From Synechococcus sp. M16.1 (GTDB taxonomy: Bacteria; Cyanobacteriota; Cyanobacteriia; PCC-6307; Cyanobiaceae): DNA of 64,000 nt. The stretch lies in contig NZ_CP047954.1 of the NCBI RefSeq assembly GCF_014279895.1, forward strand, positions 868,001 through 932,000, written 5' to 3'. The position numbers were made by a program, and so were the translations under genes. The notes under the pieces are model-generated. The model was not told the origin of the DNA and made no database searches. It was given only the letters and a program-made list of their open reading frames with translations. Of this stretch, positions 34,477-45,843 are shown piece after piece (position 1 is the stretch's first letter; each line of letters begins with the position of its first letter).

Positions 34477-36039
34477 CTATTGGCCGGTCTTCAGGCCCTG
34501 AATCAGGCGATCGAGGGCATAGCCGAAGAGGCTGGGGTCGGGGTCTTCGTTGCCGAGGCCCTCCAGACCCAGCTCGGCCCAGCGGTCGCTGACCCGCTGT
34601 TCCAGATCCGCCGGACGGCTGAGGGGTTCGCCCCATTCGTGATTTTTCTCAGGTCCCACCTTGGTGGTGGCATCAATGGCCAGTCGTCCCCCCAGGCCCA
34701 ACTGCTCGCTGGCGAAGTCCAGGGTGTCGAAGGGGGTGTTTTCCAGGGTGAACAGGTCGCGCTGGGGATCCACCTGGGCCGCGATGGCCCAGACCACCTG
34801 ACGCGGGTCGCGCACGTTGATGTGACTGTCCACCACAACAACGAACTTGGTGTATGTGAATTGCGGCAGGGCACTCCAGAAGGCCATGGCAGCACGCTTG
34901 GCCTGCCCCGGATAGGCCTTGTCGATCGAGATCACCGCCAGCTTGTAGCTGAGCGCTTCCATCGGCAGGAAGAAGTCGGTGATCTCTGGGATCTGCTGCC
35001 GCAGGATCGGCGTGTAGATCCGGTTCAGCGCGATGGCCAGCATCGCTTCTTCTTTGGGAGGACGGCCGCTGAAGGTGGTGAGAAACACCGGATCCCGCCG
35101 TTGGGTCATGCAGTGGAAGCGCACCAGAGGTGAGTCCTCCACACCGCCGTAGAACCCCATGTGATCCCCGAAGGGGCCATCCGGCAGCACTTCACCGGGA
35201 GTGATCGTTCCCTCCAGAACCACTTCGCTGTGGCTGGGCACCTGCAGGTCGATGGTTTTGCAGGGGGCCAGACGAACCCCTTCTCCGGCATAGATGCCTG
35301 CGAACAGCCACTCGCTGAGTTGCACCGGGATCGGTGTGGCTGCGGCCATCACCAGCAGCGGGTGCACGCCGATGGCCACCGCCACCTCCAGCTTCTTGCC
35401 CATGGCGGCTGCCTTGCGCAGGTGGCGGGCACCACCGCGCACGCTCAACCAGTGCACGGTCATCGTGTTCACCGACTGCTTCTGAAGCCGGTAGACACCC
35501 ACGTTGGGGACACCGGTTTCGGGGTCTTTGGTGATCACCAGTCCAAGCGTGATCACGCCCCCGGCATCCCCTGGCCAGGGCCGGACCAGGGGGATGTTGT
35601 CGAGATCAACCTCATCGCCACGGAACACCTGCTGACGACAGGGGGGGGTGAGGTCGCGGTCGGGCTTGGCCTTGACCAGGTCCCAGAAGACCCGGGCGAA
35701 CTGTTTGGTTTCCTCCAGGCCTTTGGGGGGGCGTGGTTGCTGCAGCAGGGCCAGGCGTGACCCCAGCTCCTCCAGCTGCTCGGCCCGTTCGAGGCCCATG
35801 CTCCACACCACCCGTTCCACGGTGCCGAGGGTGTTGACGGCCACCGGCATCGACGAGCCGATCACGTTCTCGAACAGAAGAGCGGGCCCCCCTTGGCTCA
35901 GCACCCGGTCGGCAATGGCCGCCAGCTCAAGGTCGGGGTCCACTGGTGCTGTGATCCGGCGCAGCTGGCCGCGATCCTCGAGCAGCTTGAGGAAGCCCCG
36001 CAGATCTCGGGTGGCCGGACCGGATTGGAACAGGGCCAT
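34477..36039 (-). CDS. UbiD family decarboxylase
   Basis: 520 residues from the ATG at 36039. Contains [100 protein letters not shown] and [20 protein letters not shown], the prenylated-FMN-dependent UbiD fold with its conserved E...R...E region. In cyanobacteria the probable substrate is a prenylated 4-hydroxybenzoate in plastoquinone synthesis; not proven here. No UbiX partner lies nearby. Divergent from the comB-like gene. Confidence 0.88.
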   Translation of the reverse strand: MALFQSGPATRDLRGFLKLLEDRGQLRRITAPVDPDLELAAIADRVLSQGGPALLFENVIGSSMPVAVNTLGTVERVVWSMGLERAEQLEELGSRLALLQQPRPPKGLEETKQFARVFWDLVKAKPDRDLTPPCRQQVFRGDEVDLDNIPLVRPWPGDAGGVITLGLVITKDPETGVPNVGVYRLQKQSVNTMTVHWLSVRGGARHLRKAAAMGKKLEVAVAIGVHPLLVMAAATPIPVQLSEWLFAGIYAGEGVRLAPCKTIDLQVPSHSEVVLEGTITPGEVLPDGPFGDHMGFYGGVEDSPLVRFHCMTQRRDPVFLTTFSGRPPKEEAMLAIALNRIYTPILRQQIPEITDFFLPMEALSYKLAVISIDKAYPGQAKRAAMAFWSALPQFTYTKFVVVVDSHINVRDPRQVVWAIAAQVDPQRDLFTLENTPFDTLDFASEQLGLGGRLAIDATTKVGPEKNHEWGEPLSRPADLEQRVSDRWAELGLEGLGNEDPDPSLFGYALDRLIQGLKTGQ

Positions 36040-36102
36040 GGGATGACGGTCTCGGCGCAAGCGGTCTCGGTACTGTGTCGCACGCCGGTGTTCAGCGTGG
36101 CC

Positions 36103-36834
36103 ATGCAGATCTCCTACTTCCATGTGCCGGCAGAGATGCCGCAGGACCTTCGCCCCGATGCGGCGGTGGTGATTGATGTGCTGCGGGCCACCACCACCAT
36201 TGCCTGGTCGTTGCACAACGGCGCCGAGGCGGTGCAGGCCTTCGCCAGCCTCGACGATCTGCGCGCTGCGGCAGCGGCATGGCCTGCCGATGCGCGGCTG
36301 CTCCTTGGTGAGCGCGGTGGGCAAATGCTCGAGGGATTTGACCTGGGCAATTCACCCGTTGCCGTGACGCCGGAGCGGGTGGCTGGCAAGCGTCTGTTCA
36401 TGAGCACCACCAATGGCACACGGGCGCTTGATCGTGTCCGGGAGGTTCCTCTGCTGTTAACGGCGGCGTTGCCAAACCGTGAAGCCGTGGCCCAGCGCTT
36501 GCTGGCGAAACAACCCACCCACGTGGCGATTGTCGGCAGCGGTTGGGAGGGGGCCTATTCCCTCGAGGATTCCCTGGCCGCTGGTGCCTTGGGCCATCGC
36601 TTGCTGGAGCTGGATCCCACCGGGAGCTGTGCCGCCAACGACGAACTCACAGCAGCCGTCTCCCTCTGGCGTCAGTGGCAATCCGAACCAGAGGCTTGTC
36701 TTCGCACGGCAACCCATGGTCAGCGCTTGATTCGCCTTGGCGATCACGATGCGGATTTCCGCTGCTGTGCTGGCCTCGATCAGCTCAGTGTCGTTCCGAC
36801 ACAGGTCGAGCCTGGGGTGCTTCGGGCGGCCTGA
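36103..36834 (+). CDS. 2-phosphosulfolactate phosphatase-like protein (ComB family)
   Basis: 243 residues from the ATG at 36103. Family blocks: [55 protein letters not shown] and [20 protein letters not shown], ending [20 protein letters not shown]. The family hydrolyses phosphosulfolactate to sulfolactate in coenzyme M synthesis; cyanobacteria do not make coenzyme M, so the product may be sulfolactate itself or another substrate. Mg-dependent, cytosolic. Confidence 0.85.
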   Translation: MQISYFHVPAEMPQDLRPDAAVVIDVLRATTTIAWSLHNGAEAVQAFASLDDLRAAAAAWPADARLLLGERGGQMLEGFDLGNSPVAVTPERVAGKRLFMSTTNGTRALDRVREVPLLLTAALPNREAVAQRLLAKQPTHVAIVGSGWEGAYSLEDSLAAGALGHRLLELDPTGSCAANDELTAAVSLWRQWQSEPEACLRTATHGQRLIRLGDHDADFRCCAGLDQLSVVPTQVEPGVLRAA

Positions 36835-36862
36835 CCCTCACTAAAGTTCGCTCATCTGATCA

Positions 36863-37690
36863 GTGCATGTGAGCGACTTCCTGGCGGCTGCTGTCCAGCT
36901 GACGAGTGGTCAGGACCCGGAGCTCAACTTCAATGCAGCTGAAGAGCAGATCGATTTGGCTGCCCGCCGTGGGGCAGAGCTGATCGGTCTGCCGGAGAAC
37001 TTCGCTTTCATGGGCGAGGACAGCCGGCGCCTGGAGCTGGCTCCCACCCTGGCGGAGCAGAGCAGTCGCTTCCTGGTGACCATGGCGCGTCGCTATCAGG
37101 TGGCGCTGCTGGGTGGTGGCTTTCCTGTGCCGGTGGGTGATGGATCGCGAACCCTGAACCGCGCTGAGCTTGTCGACCGTGACGGCATGCTCCTGGGCCG
37201 TTACGACAAGATTCACCTCTTTGATGTCGACCTGCCGGACGGCAACACCTACCGCGAGTCGGCAACGGTGAACCCAGGCAGGGATCTGCCTCCGGTCGTT
37301 GAGATTCCTGGTCTCTGCAAGGTGGGGCTGTCCATTTGCTACGACGTGCGGTTTCCTGAGCTTTATCGCCATCTCGTCGGTGCCGGCGCAGAACTGTTGA
37401 TGATTCCTGCGGCATTCACGGCCTTCACCGGAAAAGACCACTGGCAGGTGCTTTTGCAGGCCAGAGCCATTGAAAACACGGCCTATGTCCTCGCTCCGGC
37501 TCAGACCGGTGTCCACCATGGTCGCCGTCAGAGCCATGGTCACGCCCTGGTGATTGATCCCTGGGGAACGGTCCTCGCGGATGCGGGTGTCCAGGCGGGT
37601 GCCGCCATTGCTCCGGTGAACACCAACCACCTCGGTCATGTTCGGGGTCAGATGCCGAGCCTTCGGCACCGCCAACCCACGCTGTTCTGA
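36863..37690 (+). CDS. Carbon-nitrogen hydrolase (nitrilase superfamily, Nit-type)
   Basis: 275 residues. The Glu-Lys-Cys triad is visible: LIGLPENFAFMGED, YDKIHLFDVDLPDGNTYRES and LSICYDVRFPELYRHL. The closest type is Nit1/Nit2 (deaminated-glutathione amidase or omega-amidase), a metabolite-repair enzyme. Starts at a GTG (36863 or 36869). The cell-wall amidase gene starts 5 bases after its stop. Confidence 0.88.
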   Translation: MHVSDFLAAAVQLTSGQDPELNFNAAEEQIDLAARRGAELIGLPENFAFMGEDSRRLELAPTLAEQSSRFLVTMARRYQVALLGGGFPVPVGDGSRTLNRAELVDRDGMLLGRYDKIHLFDVDLPDGNTYRESATVNPGRDLPPVVEIPGLCKVGLSICYDVRFPELYRHLVGAGAELLMIPAAFTAFTGKDHWQVLLQARAIENTAYVLAPAQTGVHHGRRQSHGHALVIDPWGTVLADAGVQAGAAIAPVNTNHLGHVRGQMPSLRHRQPTLF

Positions 37691-37695
37691 GCGCC

Positions 37696-38790
37696 ATGGC
37701 TCCGGCCTCGTCCCGACGGATGGCCTGGCTTCTGGCCGCAGCCCTGCAGTGCACGACCTTCACCCAGGCGTTGCCTGCCCGAGCCGCGAGTGCCTTGGCC
37801 GCCTGGGCCTTCACCGAGGAGGGGGTGCTCAAGCTGCGCACCAGCCGGAACGCTCGCTTGGAGGCATTTTTTCAGGCTGCTAGCGATGGCCGCGGCACCC
37901 GGGTCTGGATTGACATTCCAGGTGAGCTGAGATTCCCGCGGCGCCTGGCGGGGCGCGGTGCCGTTCGTGAGATCCGGCTGGGCAAACCCCGCGCGGGTGC
38001 CACCCGTCTGGTGGTGGAATTCCGCCCTGATGTGGATCTCAACCCCAACGATCTGCGCCTGCGTGGAACCGCTCCGGACCGTTGGGAACTGGTGTTCACA
38101 GGCCTGCCCACCCGGGGCTTGGATGATTTCGGTGAAGGCGACCTCAGCGGTCGTGCCACGGCCTGGCTCCCACCGGGTGGATTCCGTTCCACCCGCACGC
38201 CGGTGGATCCTTCCGGGCTGCCCACCGTGGCCCGCAACCGTTATCGCATCGTGATCGACCCCGGTCATGGCGGCCCTGATCCGGGGGCCATCGGCATCGG
38301 CGGTCTGCGCGAGACCGACGTGGTTTTGGATGTGTCGCTGCAGGTGGCCGACCTGCTGCGGGCGAGGGGCGTGGACGTGCGCTTGACCCGCACCCGTGAA
38401 GTGGATGTGGACCTGCCGCCGCGGGTGTCCCTGGCAAACCGCAGTGGGGCCACGGCCTTCGTGAGCATCCATGCCAATGCCCTGAGCATGAACCGCCCGG
38501 ATGTGAACGGGATCGAGACGTTCTTTTTCTCGGACCCCCGTTCTGGACGCCTCGCGTCCTATCTGCAGCAGCAGATGATGGATGTGTCCCCCGGAACACC
38601 GAACCGCGGCGTCAGACGTGGTCGCTTCTTCGTGATCCGGCGCAGCACCATGCCTTCGGCTCTGGTGGAGATGGGATTCGTCACCGGGGCGATAGATGCG
38701 CCGCGTCTGGCCAAGGCCGACCATCGCCGCCGCCTGGCCTTGGCCCTGGCGGCCGGCATCCTCAACTACCTCAAGCAGGAGGTGCGATGA
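37696..38790 (+). CDS. N-acetylmuramoyl-L-alanine amidase with AMIN domain
   Basis: 364 residues. Signal peptide (MAWLLAAALQCTTFTQALPA region), then an AMIN-type domain (about 40-160: VWIDIPGELRFPRRLAGRGA, TRLVVEFRPDVDLNPNDLRL) that targets the septum or peptidoglycan. The C-terminal Amidase_3 catalytic domain shows zinc ligands IDPGHGGPDPGAIG, the Glu in GLRETDVVLD, FVSIHANALSMN and the catalytic SALVEMGFVTG. Cleaves the peptide-glycan bond during cell separation. The stop overlaps murI (ATGA). Confidence 0.93.
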   Translation: MAPASSRRMAWLLAAALQCTTFTQALPARAASALAAWAFTEEGVLKLRTSRNARLEAFFQAASDGRGTRVWIDIPGELRFPRRLAGRGAVREIRLGKPRAGATRLVVEFRPDVDLNPNDLRLRGTAPDRWELVFTGLPTRGLDDFGEGDLSGRATAWLPPGGFRSTRTPVDPSGLPTVARNRYRIVIDPGHGGPDPGAIGIGGLRETDVVLDVSLQVADLLRARGVDVRLTRTREVDVDLPPRVSLANRSGATAFVSIHANALSMNRPDVNGIETFFFSDPRSGRLASYLQQQMMDVSPGTPNRGVRRGRFFVIRRSTMPSALVEMGFVTGAIDAPRLAKADHRRRLALALAAGILNYLKQEVR

Positions 38791-39584
38791 CGAAGCAACT
38801 GCTGGGGTTCTTCGACAGCGGCCTCGGTGGCCTGACGGTTCTGCGTCGGGTGCTCGAACGCCATGGCCCGGTGCCCTGCGTGTACCTCGGTGACACGGCC
38901 CGGGTTCCCTATGGCAACCGTCAACCGGATGACATCCGGCGCATCGCTGCAGAAGTGGTGGGTTGGTTGCGCGACCAACAGGTCTCCACGGTGGTGATGG
39001 CCTGCAACACCACCAATGCCCTGGCGAGGGATGTGGCCGAGGGACAGGCCGGGGTGCCGGTGATCGGTTTGATCGGCGCCGCCGCCGCGATGGTGGAAAC
39101 GCGCCGTGTTGGCGTGCTGGCCACACCAGCCACCGTGGCCTCCTCGGCCTACCGGGCCAGCATCGAAGCGCTTCATCCTGGCTCGGTGGTGATCGAGCAG
39201 GCCTGTCCTGCCTTTGTGCCTTTGATCGAAGCCGGCGAGATGAACAGCGACGACCTGCGTCGTGCGGCCCAGGCCTATCTCGAACCCCTGCTGGCAGCCT
39301 CCGTGGACTCGATCGTTCTGGGTTGCACCCATTACCCGTTATTGGTGCCGCTGTTGCGTCAGCTGCTGCCGGAGTCGGTCCAGATCATTGACCCGGCCAT
39401 CGGCGTGGCCCGTCAACTGGATGCCGTTCTGGGGCCACCGGTACGCATCTCGCCGGCCTCAAGGCCCTTTTCCCTGGAGAGCTGCCGGTTCTGCGTCACC
39501 GCAGACCCCGATGGCTTCGCTGTGCGCGCCACCCCCTGGCTGGGCCAGCGGCCTGCCGTCAGCCTTCAGCTGCTGCAGGACTGA
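38787..39584 (+). CDS. murI: Glutamate racemase
   Basis: 265 residues. GFFDSGLGGLTVLRRV, VYLGDTARVPYGNRQPDDI, the first catalytic Cys in MACNTTNALARDVAEG and the second in LGCTHYPLLVPLLRQ. Supplies D-Glu to peptidoglycan. Translationally coupled to the amidase gene upstream, giving a two-gene envelope unit. Confidence 0.95.
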   Translation: MTKQLLGFFDSGLGGLTVLRRVLERHGPVPCVYLGDTARVPYGNRQPDDIRRIAAEVVGWLRDQQVSTVVMACNTTNALARDVAEGQAGVPVIGLIGAAAAMVETRRVGVLATPATVASSAYRASIEALHPGSVVIEQACPAFVPLIEAGEMNSDDLRRAAQAYLEPLLAASVDSIVLGCTHYPLLVPLLRQLLPESVQIIDPAIGVARQLDAVLGPPVRISPASRPFSLESCRFCVTADPDGFAVRATPWLGQRPAVSLQLLQD

Positions 39585-39621
39585 GCGTGGGACCACTAGG
39601 ATCGCGGCGCCGAGGGGAGTC

Positions 39622-40593
39622 ATGAGCACCGTTACCGAGCTACTCCAACCGGTAGAGACAGATCTTGAAACCCTGCTCGGAGACCTTCGCAGCCTGATCG
39701 GGGCAGGTCACCCCATCCTCCAGGCCGCTGCCGAGCATCTGTTCAGCGCCGGTGGCAAGCGGTTGCGCCCCGGCATCGTTCTGCTTCTGTCGCGGGCTCT
39801 GTCCCCTCAGGGAGAGCTCACGCCCCGCCACCGCCGCCTGGCTGAGATCACTGAAATGATCCACACGGCCTCGCTCGTTCACGACGATGTGGTGGATGAG
39901 GCGTCCACCCGGCGCGGGGTGGACACGGTCCACAGCCGGTTCGATGCCCGCGTTGCCGTTCTTGCCGGCGACTTCCTCTTTGCTCAGGCCAGCTGGCACC
40001 TTGCCAATCTCGATGACCTCGACGTGGTCAAGCTGCTCAGCCGCGTGATCATGGATCTCGCGGATGGGGAGGTGAAGCAGGGCCTCTACCGCTTCGACAC
40101 GGCCCAAACCTTTGAGACCTACCTCGAAAAGAGCTACTGCAAGACGGCATCCCTGATTGCCAACAGCTGCCGTGCTGTAGGCGTGCTCAGCGGCTGCTCG
40201 CCCTCCCAGCTCGACAGCCTCTATCAATTCGGTCGCCAGTTGGGCCTGGCCTTCCAGGTGGTGGATGACATCCTTGATTTCACCGGGAGCGACCAGCAGC
40301 TCGGCAAGCCGGCCGCCAGTGATCTCGCCAGCGGCTACCTCACCGCGCCCACCTTCTATGCCCTTGAGGAGCATCCATCGCTGCAGCCGTTGATCGATCG
40401 CCAGTTTTCCGAGCCCGGTGACCTGGACAAGGCACTGGAGATGGTGCGGGCCTCCAAGGCGATTGAACGCACCCGTGAGCTGGCGGAAACCTTTGCCCGC
40501 GAATCCCGGGAATCGATCGCTTGGTTGCCGGAGTCTGCGGCGCAACGCGCCTTGATGGAACTGCCGGACTTTGTCCTCAGCCGCCTGTACTGA
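39622..40593 (+). CDS. sds: All-trans polyprenyl (solanesyl) diphosphate synthase
   Basis: 323 residues from the ATG at 39622. First Asp-rich motif HDDVVDEASTRRG, second VVDDILDFTGS, and GGKRLRPGIVLLLS for IPP binding. Class of long-chain E-prenyl synthases; in cyanobacteria this makes the C45 chain of plastoquinone-9. Position 35 bases after murI suggests one transcript from the nitrilase gene onward. Chain length is inferred from the family, not from measured residues. Confidence 0.9.
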   Translation: MSTVTELLQPVETDLETLLGDLRSLIGAGHPILQAAAEHLFSAGGKRLRPGIVLLLSRALSPQGELTPRHRRLAEITEMIHTASLVHDDVVDEASTRRGVDTVHSRFDARVAVLAGDFLFAQASWHLANLDDLDVVKLLSRVIMDLADGEVKQGLYRFDTAQTFETYLEKSYCKTASLIANSCRAVGVLSGCSPSQLDSLYQFGRQLGLAFQVVDDILDFTGSDQQLGKPAASDLASGYLTAPTFYALEEHPSLQPLIDRQFSEPGDLDKALEMVRASKAIERTRELAETFARESRESIAWLPESAAQRALMELPDFVLSRLY

Positions 40594-40602
40594 GCAGCGA
40601 CT

Positions 40603-41253
40603 TCAAGCCAACAGCCTCCACACAACAGCCAGGCTGTTGATGGCACAGGGGTTTGTCTCCAGGTCGGGTTGGTCTGAGCCCTTGGGGCTCACGAGCCAGA
40701 CCTGACACCCAGCGCCAAGGGCTGATTGGCTGCCGGCCTGGGAATCCTCCAGGGCCCAGCAGTTGCTTGGGTTGAGCCCCAACCGGTGGGCAGCAAGTCG
40801 AAAGGGTGCGGGGTCGGGTTTGCCCGCGTTGAGCTCGGGATCGTCGCCGTAGACCCGTTCCTGGATCAGCTCCAGCCAGGGATGGGGTGCTGCTTTGAAT
40901 GCAACGGCCTCGCTGCTGCTGCTGGTGACCAGTGCCATGGGGATGCCCCGGTTGTGGCAATGCGCCACCAGCTCCTGCGCGGCAGGCATCGGGGCAGCAT
41001 CCGGAAGCAGGGCACGCACGATCGGCTGCTGCACCGCCAACAGCGCATCCGCGCCCACCGGTTTCGCCAGCCATGCATCCACCTGGGCCGCACAGTCGAG
41101 CCGGCGACGGCCCTTCAGCTGCATCAACTGGGCCTCGCTCAGCTGGGTGCCGAAGTGGGCCGCGGCTTCCCACCAGCCCCGGCCATGCAGCGGCTCGGTG
41201 TCGAGCAGAAGCCCATCCAGATCGAACAGGCAAGCGGCAGGTGGCAGTTTCAT
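40603..41253 (-). CDS. HAD-superfamily hydrolase (beta-phosphoglucomutase-like)
   Basis: 216 residues. Motif I LFDLDGLLLDTEP, motif II ALVTSSSSEAV, motif III GKPDPAPFRLAAHRL and motif IV ALEDSQAGSQSALGAG, with an inserted helical cap between I and II. Subfamily IA phosphatase or mutase of small phosphorylated metabolites. Convergent with sds (9 bases). Substrate unknown. Confidence 0.88.
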   Translation of the reverse strand: MKLPPAACLFDLDGLLLDTEPLHGRGWWEAAAHFGTQLSEAQLMQLKGRRRLDCAAQVDAWLAKPVGADALLAVQQPIVRALLPDAAPMPAAQELVAHCHNRGIPMALVTSSSSEAVAFKAAPHPWLELIQERVYGDDPELNAGKPDPAPFRLAAHRLGLNPSNCWALEDSQAGSQSALGAGCQVWLVSPKGSDQPDLETNPCAINSLAVVWRLLA

Positions 41254-41382
41254 CCCGGGATGGCGATGCCCAGCTCAATCCTTTCGCATCGACTGCATCA
41301 TCGTCCGACGGATTGATACGGGACCTGGATCAAGCGGGGTCCTGCTCCTTACCCTTCCAGGAGAAGCACTGCGCAGTCTGCT

Positions 41383-43345
<1,963 letters not shown>

Positions 43346-43356
<11 letters not shown>

Positions 43357-44074
43357 TCGCCTGGCCGATGGTTCGGCTCAGCTGACGGATGACCGCCACC
43401 CGCCTGGGGTCATCCGCCCAGTCTCCGAGAAAGCTGCGCCGCAGCCCTGCACTGGCCGGGGTGAGGTGATCACCGGGCAGCTCCAGGGTTGAGCTGGCGT
43501 CGGAAGCACGTTCTCGCAGGGCCTGGATCAGATCGCCGCTTTGATCCAGTTCATCGCGCCCGAAGCGCACCACCAGGTTCCGCTCCTGTTGGTAGTGGCG
43601 GCTGATCAAGCGAAGCGTTTCAGCTGGGCTTGGGCTGAACTCGGTTTCCACCCCGAGCCTTGGTGCCAGTTCCCCCAGGAGGGGAATCGAGCGATCGGCG
43701 TTGAAGTTGTTGAAGCTCAGGGCCACCAGAGCCCTGCTGCCCCGACCCCCATCGGGGGCCAGCAGGTGAAGCTTGCATCCCAGGCTGTGGCCAAGCCGCA
43801 GCGGAGCCCCAAAGGTCCCGCAGCGCTCCTCAAGTTGGCGACGCGCAGAGCGGAAGGCACTCCAGGCATCGCGGGCCTGACATTGATGATCGAACCCGGG
43901 CACATAGGCCCAGGCATGCACCGCCAACCCATCCGCCGCCAGCTCTTCCAACAGCCTGCGGTAGCTGATCTGGGGGGTTGCCGCCAGATAGCTGCCGCCG
44001 ATGAATTCGATCAATCCCGTGGGTTCGGCCGGCCGCAGTTGCCAGATCGCACCCAGCTGACGCCAGTTGGCCAT
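43346..44074 (-). CDS. DUF1350 family alpha/beta-hydrolase-like protein
   Basis: 242 residues from the ATG at 44074; a TTG at 44080 overlaps the upstream stop and is the alternative. [20 protein letters not shown] and [13 protein letters not shown] (nucleophile-elbow-like GHSLG) with [14 protein letters not shown] are hallmarks of the cyanobacterial/plastid DUF1350 family. Whether it is an active hydrolase is unknown. In an operon with peroxiredoxin Q. Confidence 0.85.
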
Positions 44075-44076
44075 GC

Positions 44077-44532
44077 TCAACCGCGCAGCTGATTCAGCAC
44101 TTGCTGTGCTTCACGCACGTGGGCCGGGCCATCCAGGAGGTTGCTGAAGGTGTGACGGATCACCCCCTCGCCATCAACGATGTAGGTGACACGACCGGGC
44201 AGCAGACCAAGGGCTTTGGGCACACCCATCTCGCGGCGCAGGGCGTTGTTGCGGTCGCACAGCAGCGGAAACGTGAGGTTGTGGCGGCTGGCGAAACGGC
44301 GGTGGCTGACGGCGTCATCACCGCTGATGCCCCAGACCTCTGCATCGAGGGCAGCAAAGCTCTCTGCGTTGTCGCGGAAGCTGCAGGCTTCAGCTGTGCA
44401 GCCAGGTGTGTCGTCCTTGGGATAGAAGAACAGCACCAGCCAGCGGCCCTGCACCGAAGCGGGAGTGCGAAGGTCGCCGTTCTGATCCTCCAGGCTGAAG
44501 GAGGGGAGCCGGTCGCCTATCCCGAGGGCCAT
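44077..44532 (-). CDS. Peroxiredoxin Q / Bcp
   Basis: 151 residues. The peroxidatic Cys motif DDTPGCTAEACSFRD carries the second, resolving Cys five residues later, the Bcp/PrxQ pattern. LVLFFYPKD, RREMGVPKALGLLPGRVTYI and a C-terminal helix complete the thioredoxin fold. Reduces hydrogen and alkyl peroxides using thioredoxin. No signal peptide, so cytosolic. The stop overlaps the possible TTG start of DUF1350. Confidence 0.93.
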   Translation of the reverse strand: MALGIGDRLPSFSLEDQNGDLRTPASVQGRWLVLFFYPKDDTPGCTAEACSFRDNAESFAALDAEVWGISGDDAVSHRRFASRHNLTFPLLCDRNNALRREMGVPKALGLLPGRVTYIVDGEGVIRHTFSNLLDGPAHVREAQQVLNQLRG

Positions 44533-44617
44533 TCGATTGAAATGAAGAGGTTGAACCCTAGGCAGCAGGCACCTTGCCCGGGGCGGGAGAATCAGGGGCG
44601 GGAGGAGTCACTGCGCC

Positions 44618-45460
44618 ATGCCTGAACAGCTCGATTTGCTTGCGGGATTTTCAAGGCCTCAGGCGGAGCCCCAAACAGCGGCAATGCCGATGCCTGTTCC
44701 GCCAGCCGCTGAACCCGAGGCCATGGCTGATCAGACCGAGGACGCGCCAAAGCCCTCACCCACCACCCTGCTGATCATCGACACCGAAACCTCCGGTCTG
44801 GATCCGCAGCAGGACCAATGCCTGGAGGTGGGCTGCATTTTGTTTGATGTGCCGAGTCGTTCGGTGCTGGCCCAGCAATCGTTTCTCCTGCCGGTGGACT
44901 CCAACGCGGCAGAGGCGATCAACCGGATCCCCGCCGCCGTCACCCGCAGGCCCCAGCCCTGGCGGGAGGCGCTGGTGTGGTTTGAGCATCTGCTTGAAGC
45001 TGCCGATCTGCTGGTAGCCCATAACGCGGCCTTCGATCGCCAGTGGTTCGGTCTTGGCGTTGTGCCGGCCACCGCAACACCGTGGCTGTGCACCATGGAA
45101 GACATCCGCTGGCCGGCGGAGCGTCAGCTGCGTTCGCGGCCGTCGGTGCGTGACCTGGCCCTGGCCTACGGCGTTCCGGTTTGGGCGGCCCACCGCGCCC
45201 TCAGCGATTGCATCTACATCGCGGAAGTCTTCGCCCGCTGCGACGACCTGGAGCAGCTGTTGGAGCGGGGCTTGGAACCCCGCCAGTTGATGCGTGCCCG
45301 GGTGTCGTTCGACGAACGACACCTCGCCAAAGCGGCGGGTTTCCGTTGGAACGATCCGATCAAGGGGGCCTGGACCCGTCGTTTGAGCGATCGTGAGGTG
45401 GCGGAGCTGGAGTTTCCGGTTGCCCCCGTTGAGATCGAAGCCGATCGCCTCAGCGCCTGA
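44618..45460 (+). CDS. DEDDh-type 3'-5' exonuclease (DnaQ-like)
   Basis: 280 residues. After a Pro/Ala/Glu-rich N-terminal 45 residues comes Exo I LIIDTETSGLDPQQDQCLEV, then NRIPAAVTRRPQPW, Exo II VAHNAAFDRQWFG and Exo III VWAAHRALSDCIYIAEVF with the catalytic His. The C-terminus adds about 60 residues with RVSFDERHLAKAAGFRWNDP, a segment also found in other DnaQ-like proteins. Proofreading or RNA-processing exonuclease; the target is unknown. Confidence 0.88.
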   Translation: MPEQLDLLAGFSRPQAEPQTAAMPMPVPPAAEPEAMADQTEDAPKPSPTTLLIIDTETSGLDPQQDQCLEVGCILFDVPSRSVLAQQSFLLPVDSNAAEAINRIPAAVTRRPQPWREALVWFEHLLEAADLLVAHNAAFDRQWFGLGVVPATATPWLCTMEDIRWPAERQLRSRPSVRDLALAYGVPVWAAHRALSDCIYIAEVFARCDDLEQLLERGLEPRQLMRARVSFDERHLAKAAGFRWNDPIKGAWTRRLSDREVAELEFPVAPVEIEADRLSA

Positions 45461-45539
45461 GCCTGCGCATTTGCTTCAGCACTCCGAAGCGTCTGGGTGA
45501 TTTTGCGGAGAGTGCTGCTAGACGCAGCAGGCTGAAGCC

Positions 45540-45809
45540 ATGACGGCTTTTCTGCATCCCCATCAACGCCCCATCCGCTCCCGCCTGCGTCAATGGCAGC
45601 AGGTGCGCACTTGGGCGCGTTTGATCCGTGAAGCTGAAGCGCTCTGGCATGTGGATGTGCGTGCCCTGCGCCGTATGGGGGCGGATGAACTCAGCCAGTT
45701 GATTGAGGAGGTTCCCGCCCCCCACCGCAAACGGGTCAACCGTTGGCTGCGCTGTTACGCGGTGGCAACACGGCTCACCGTCGCCTCCACCGTCGTGCCC
45801 AGCGTGTAG
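45540..45809 (+). CDS. Basic hypothetical protein (89 aa) upstream of pstS
   Basis: ATG at 45540 (MTAFLHPHQRPIRSRLRQWQ). Arg/Trp-rich helices WARLIREAEALWHVDVRALR and LSQLIEEVPAPHRKRVNRWL, no membrane segment. It ends 34 bases before the first pstS, so it may share its transcript. Function unknown. Confidence 0.6.
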   Translation: MTAFLHPHQRPIRSRLRQWQQVRTWARLIREAEALWHVDVRALRRMGADELSQLIEEVPAPHRKRVNRWLRCYAVATRLTVASTVVPSV

Positions 45810-45843
45810 GCCACCTCTGAGCCTGGATCAACGACGCGGGAGG

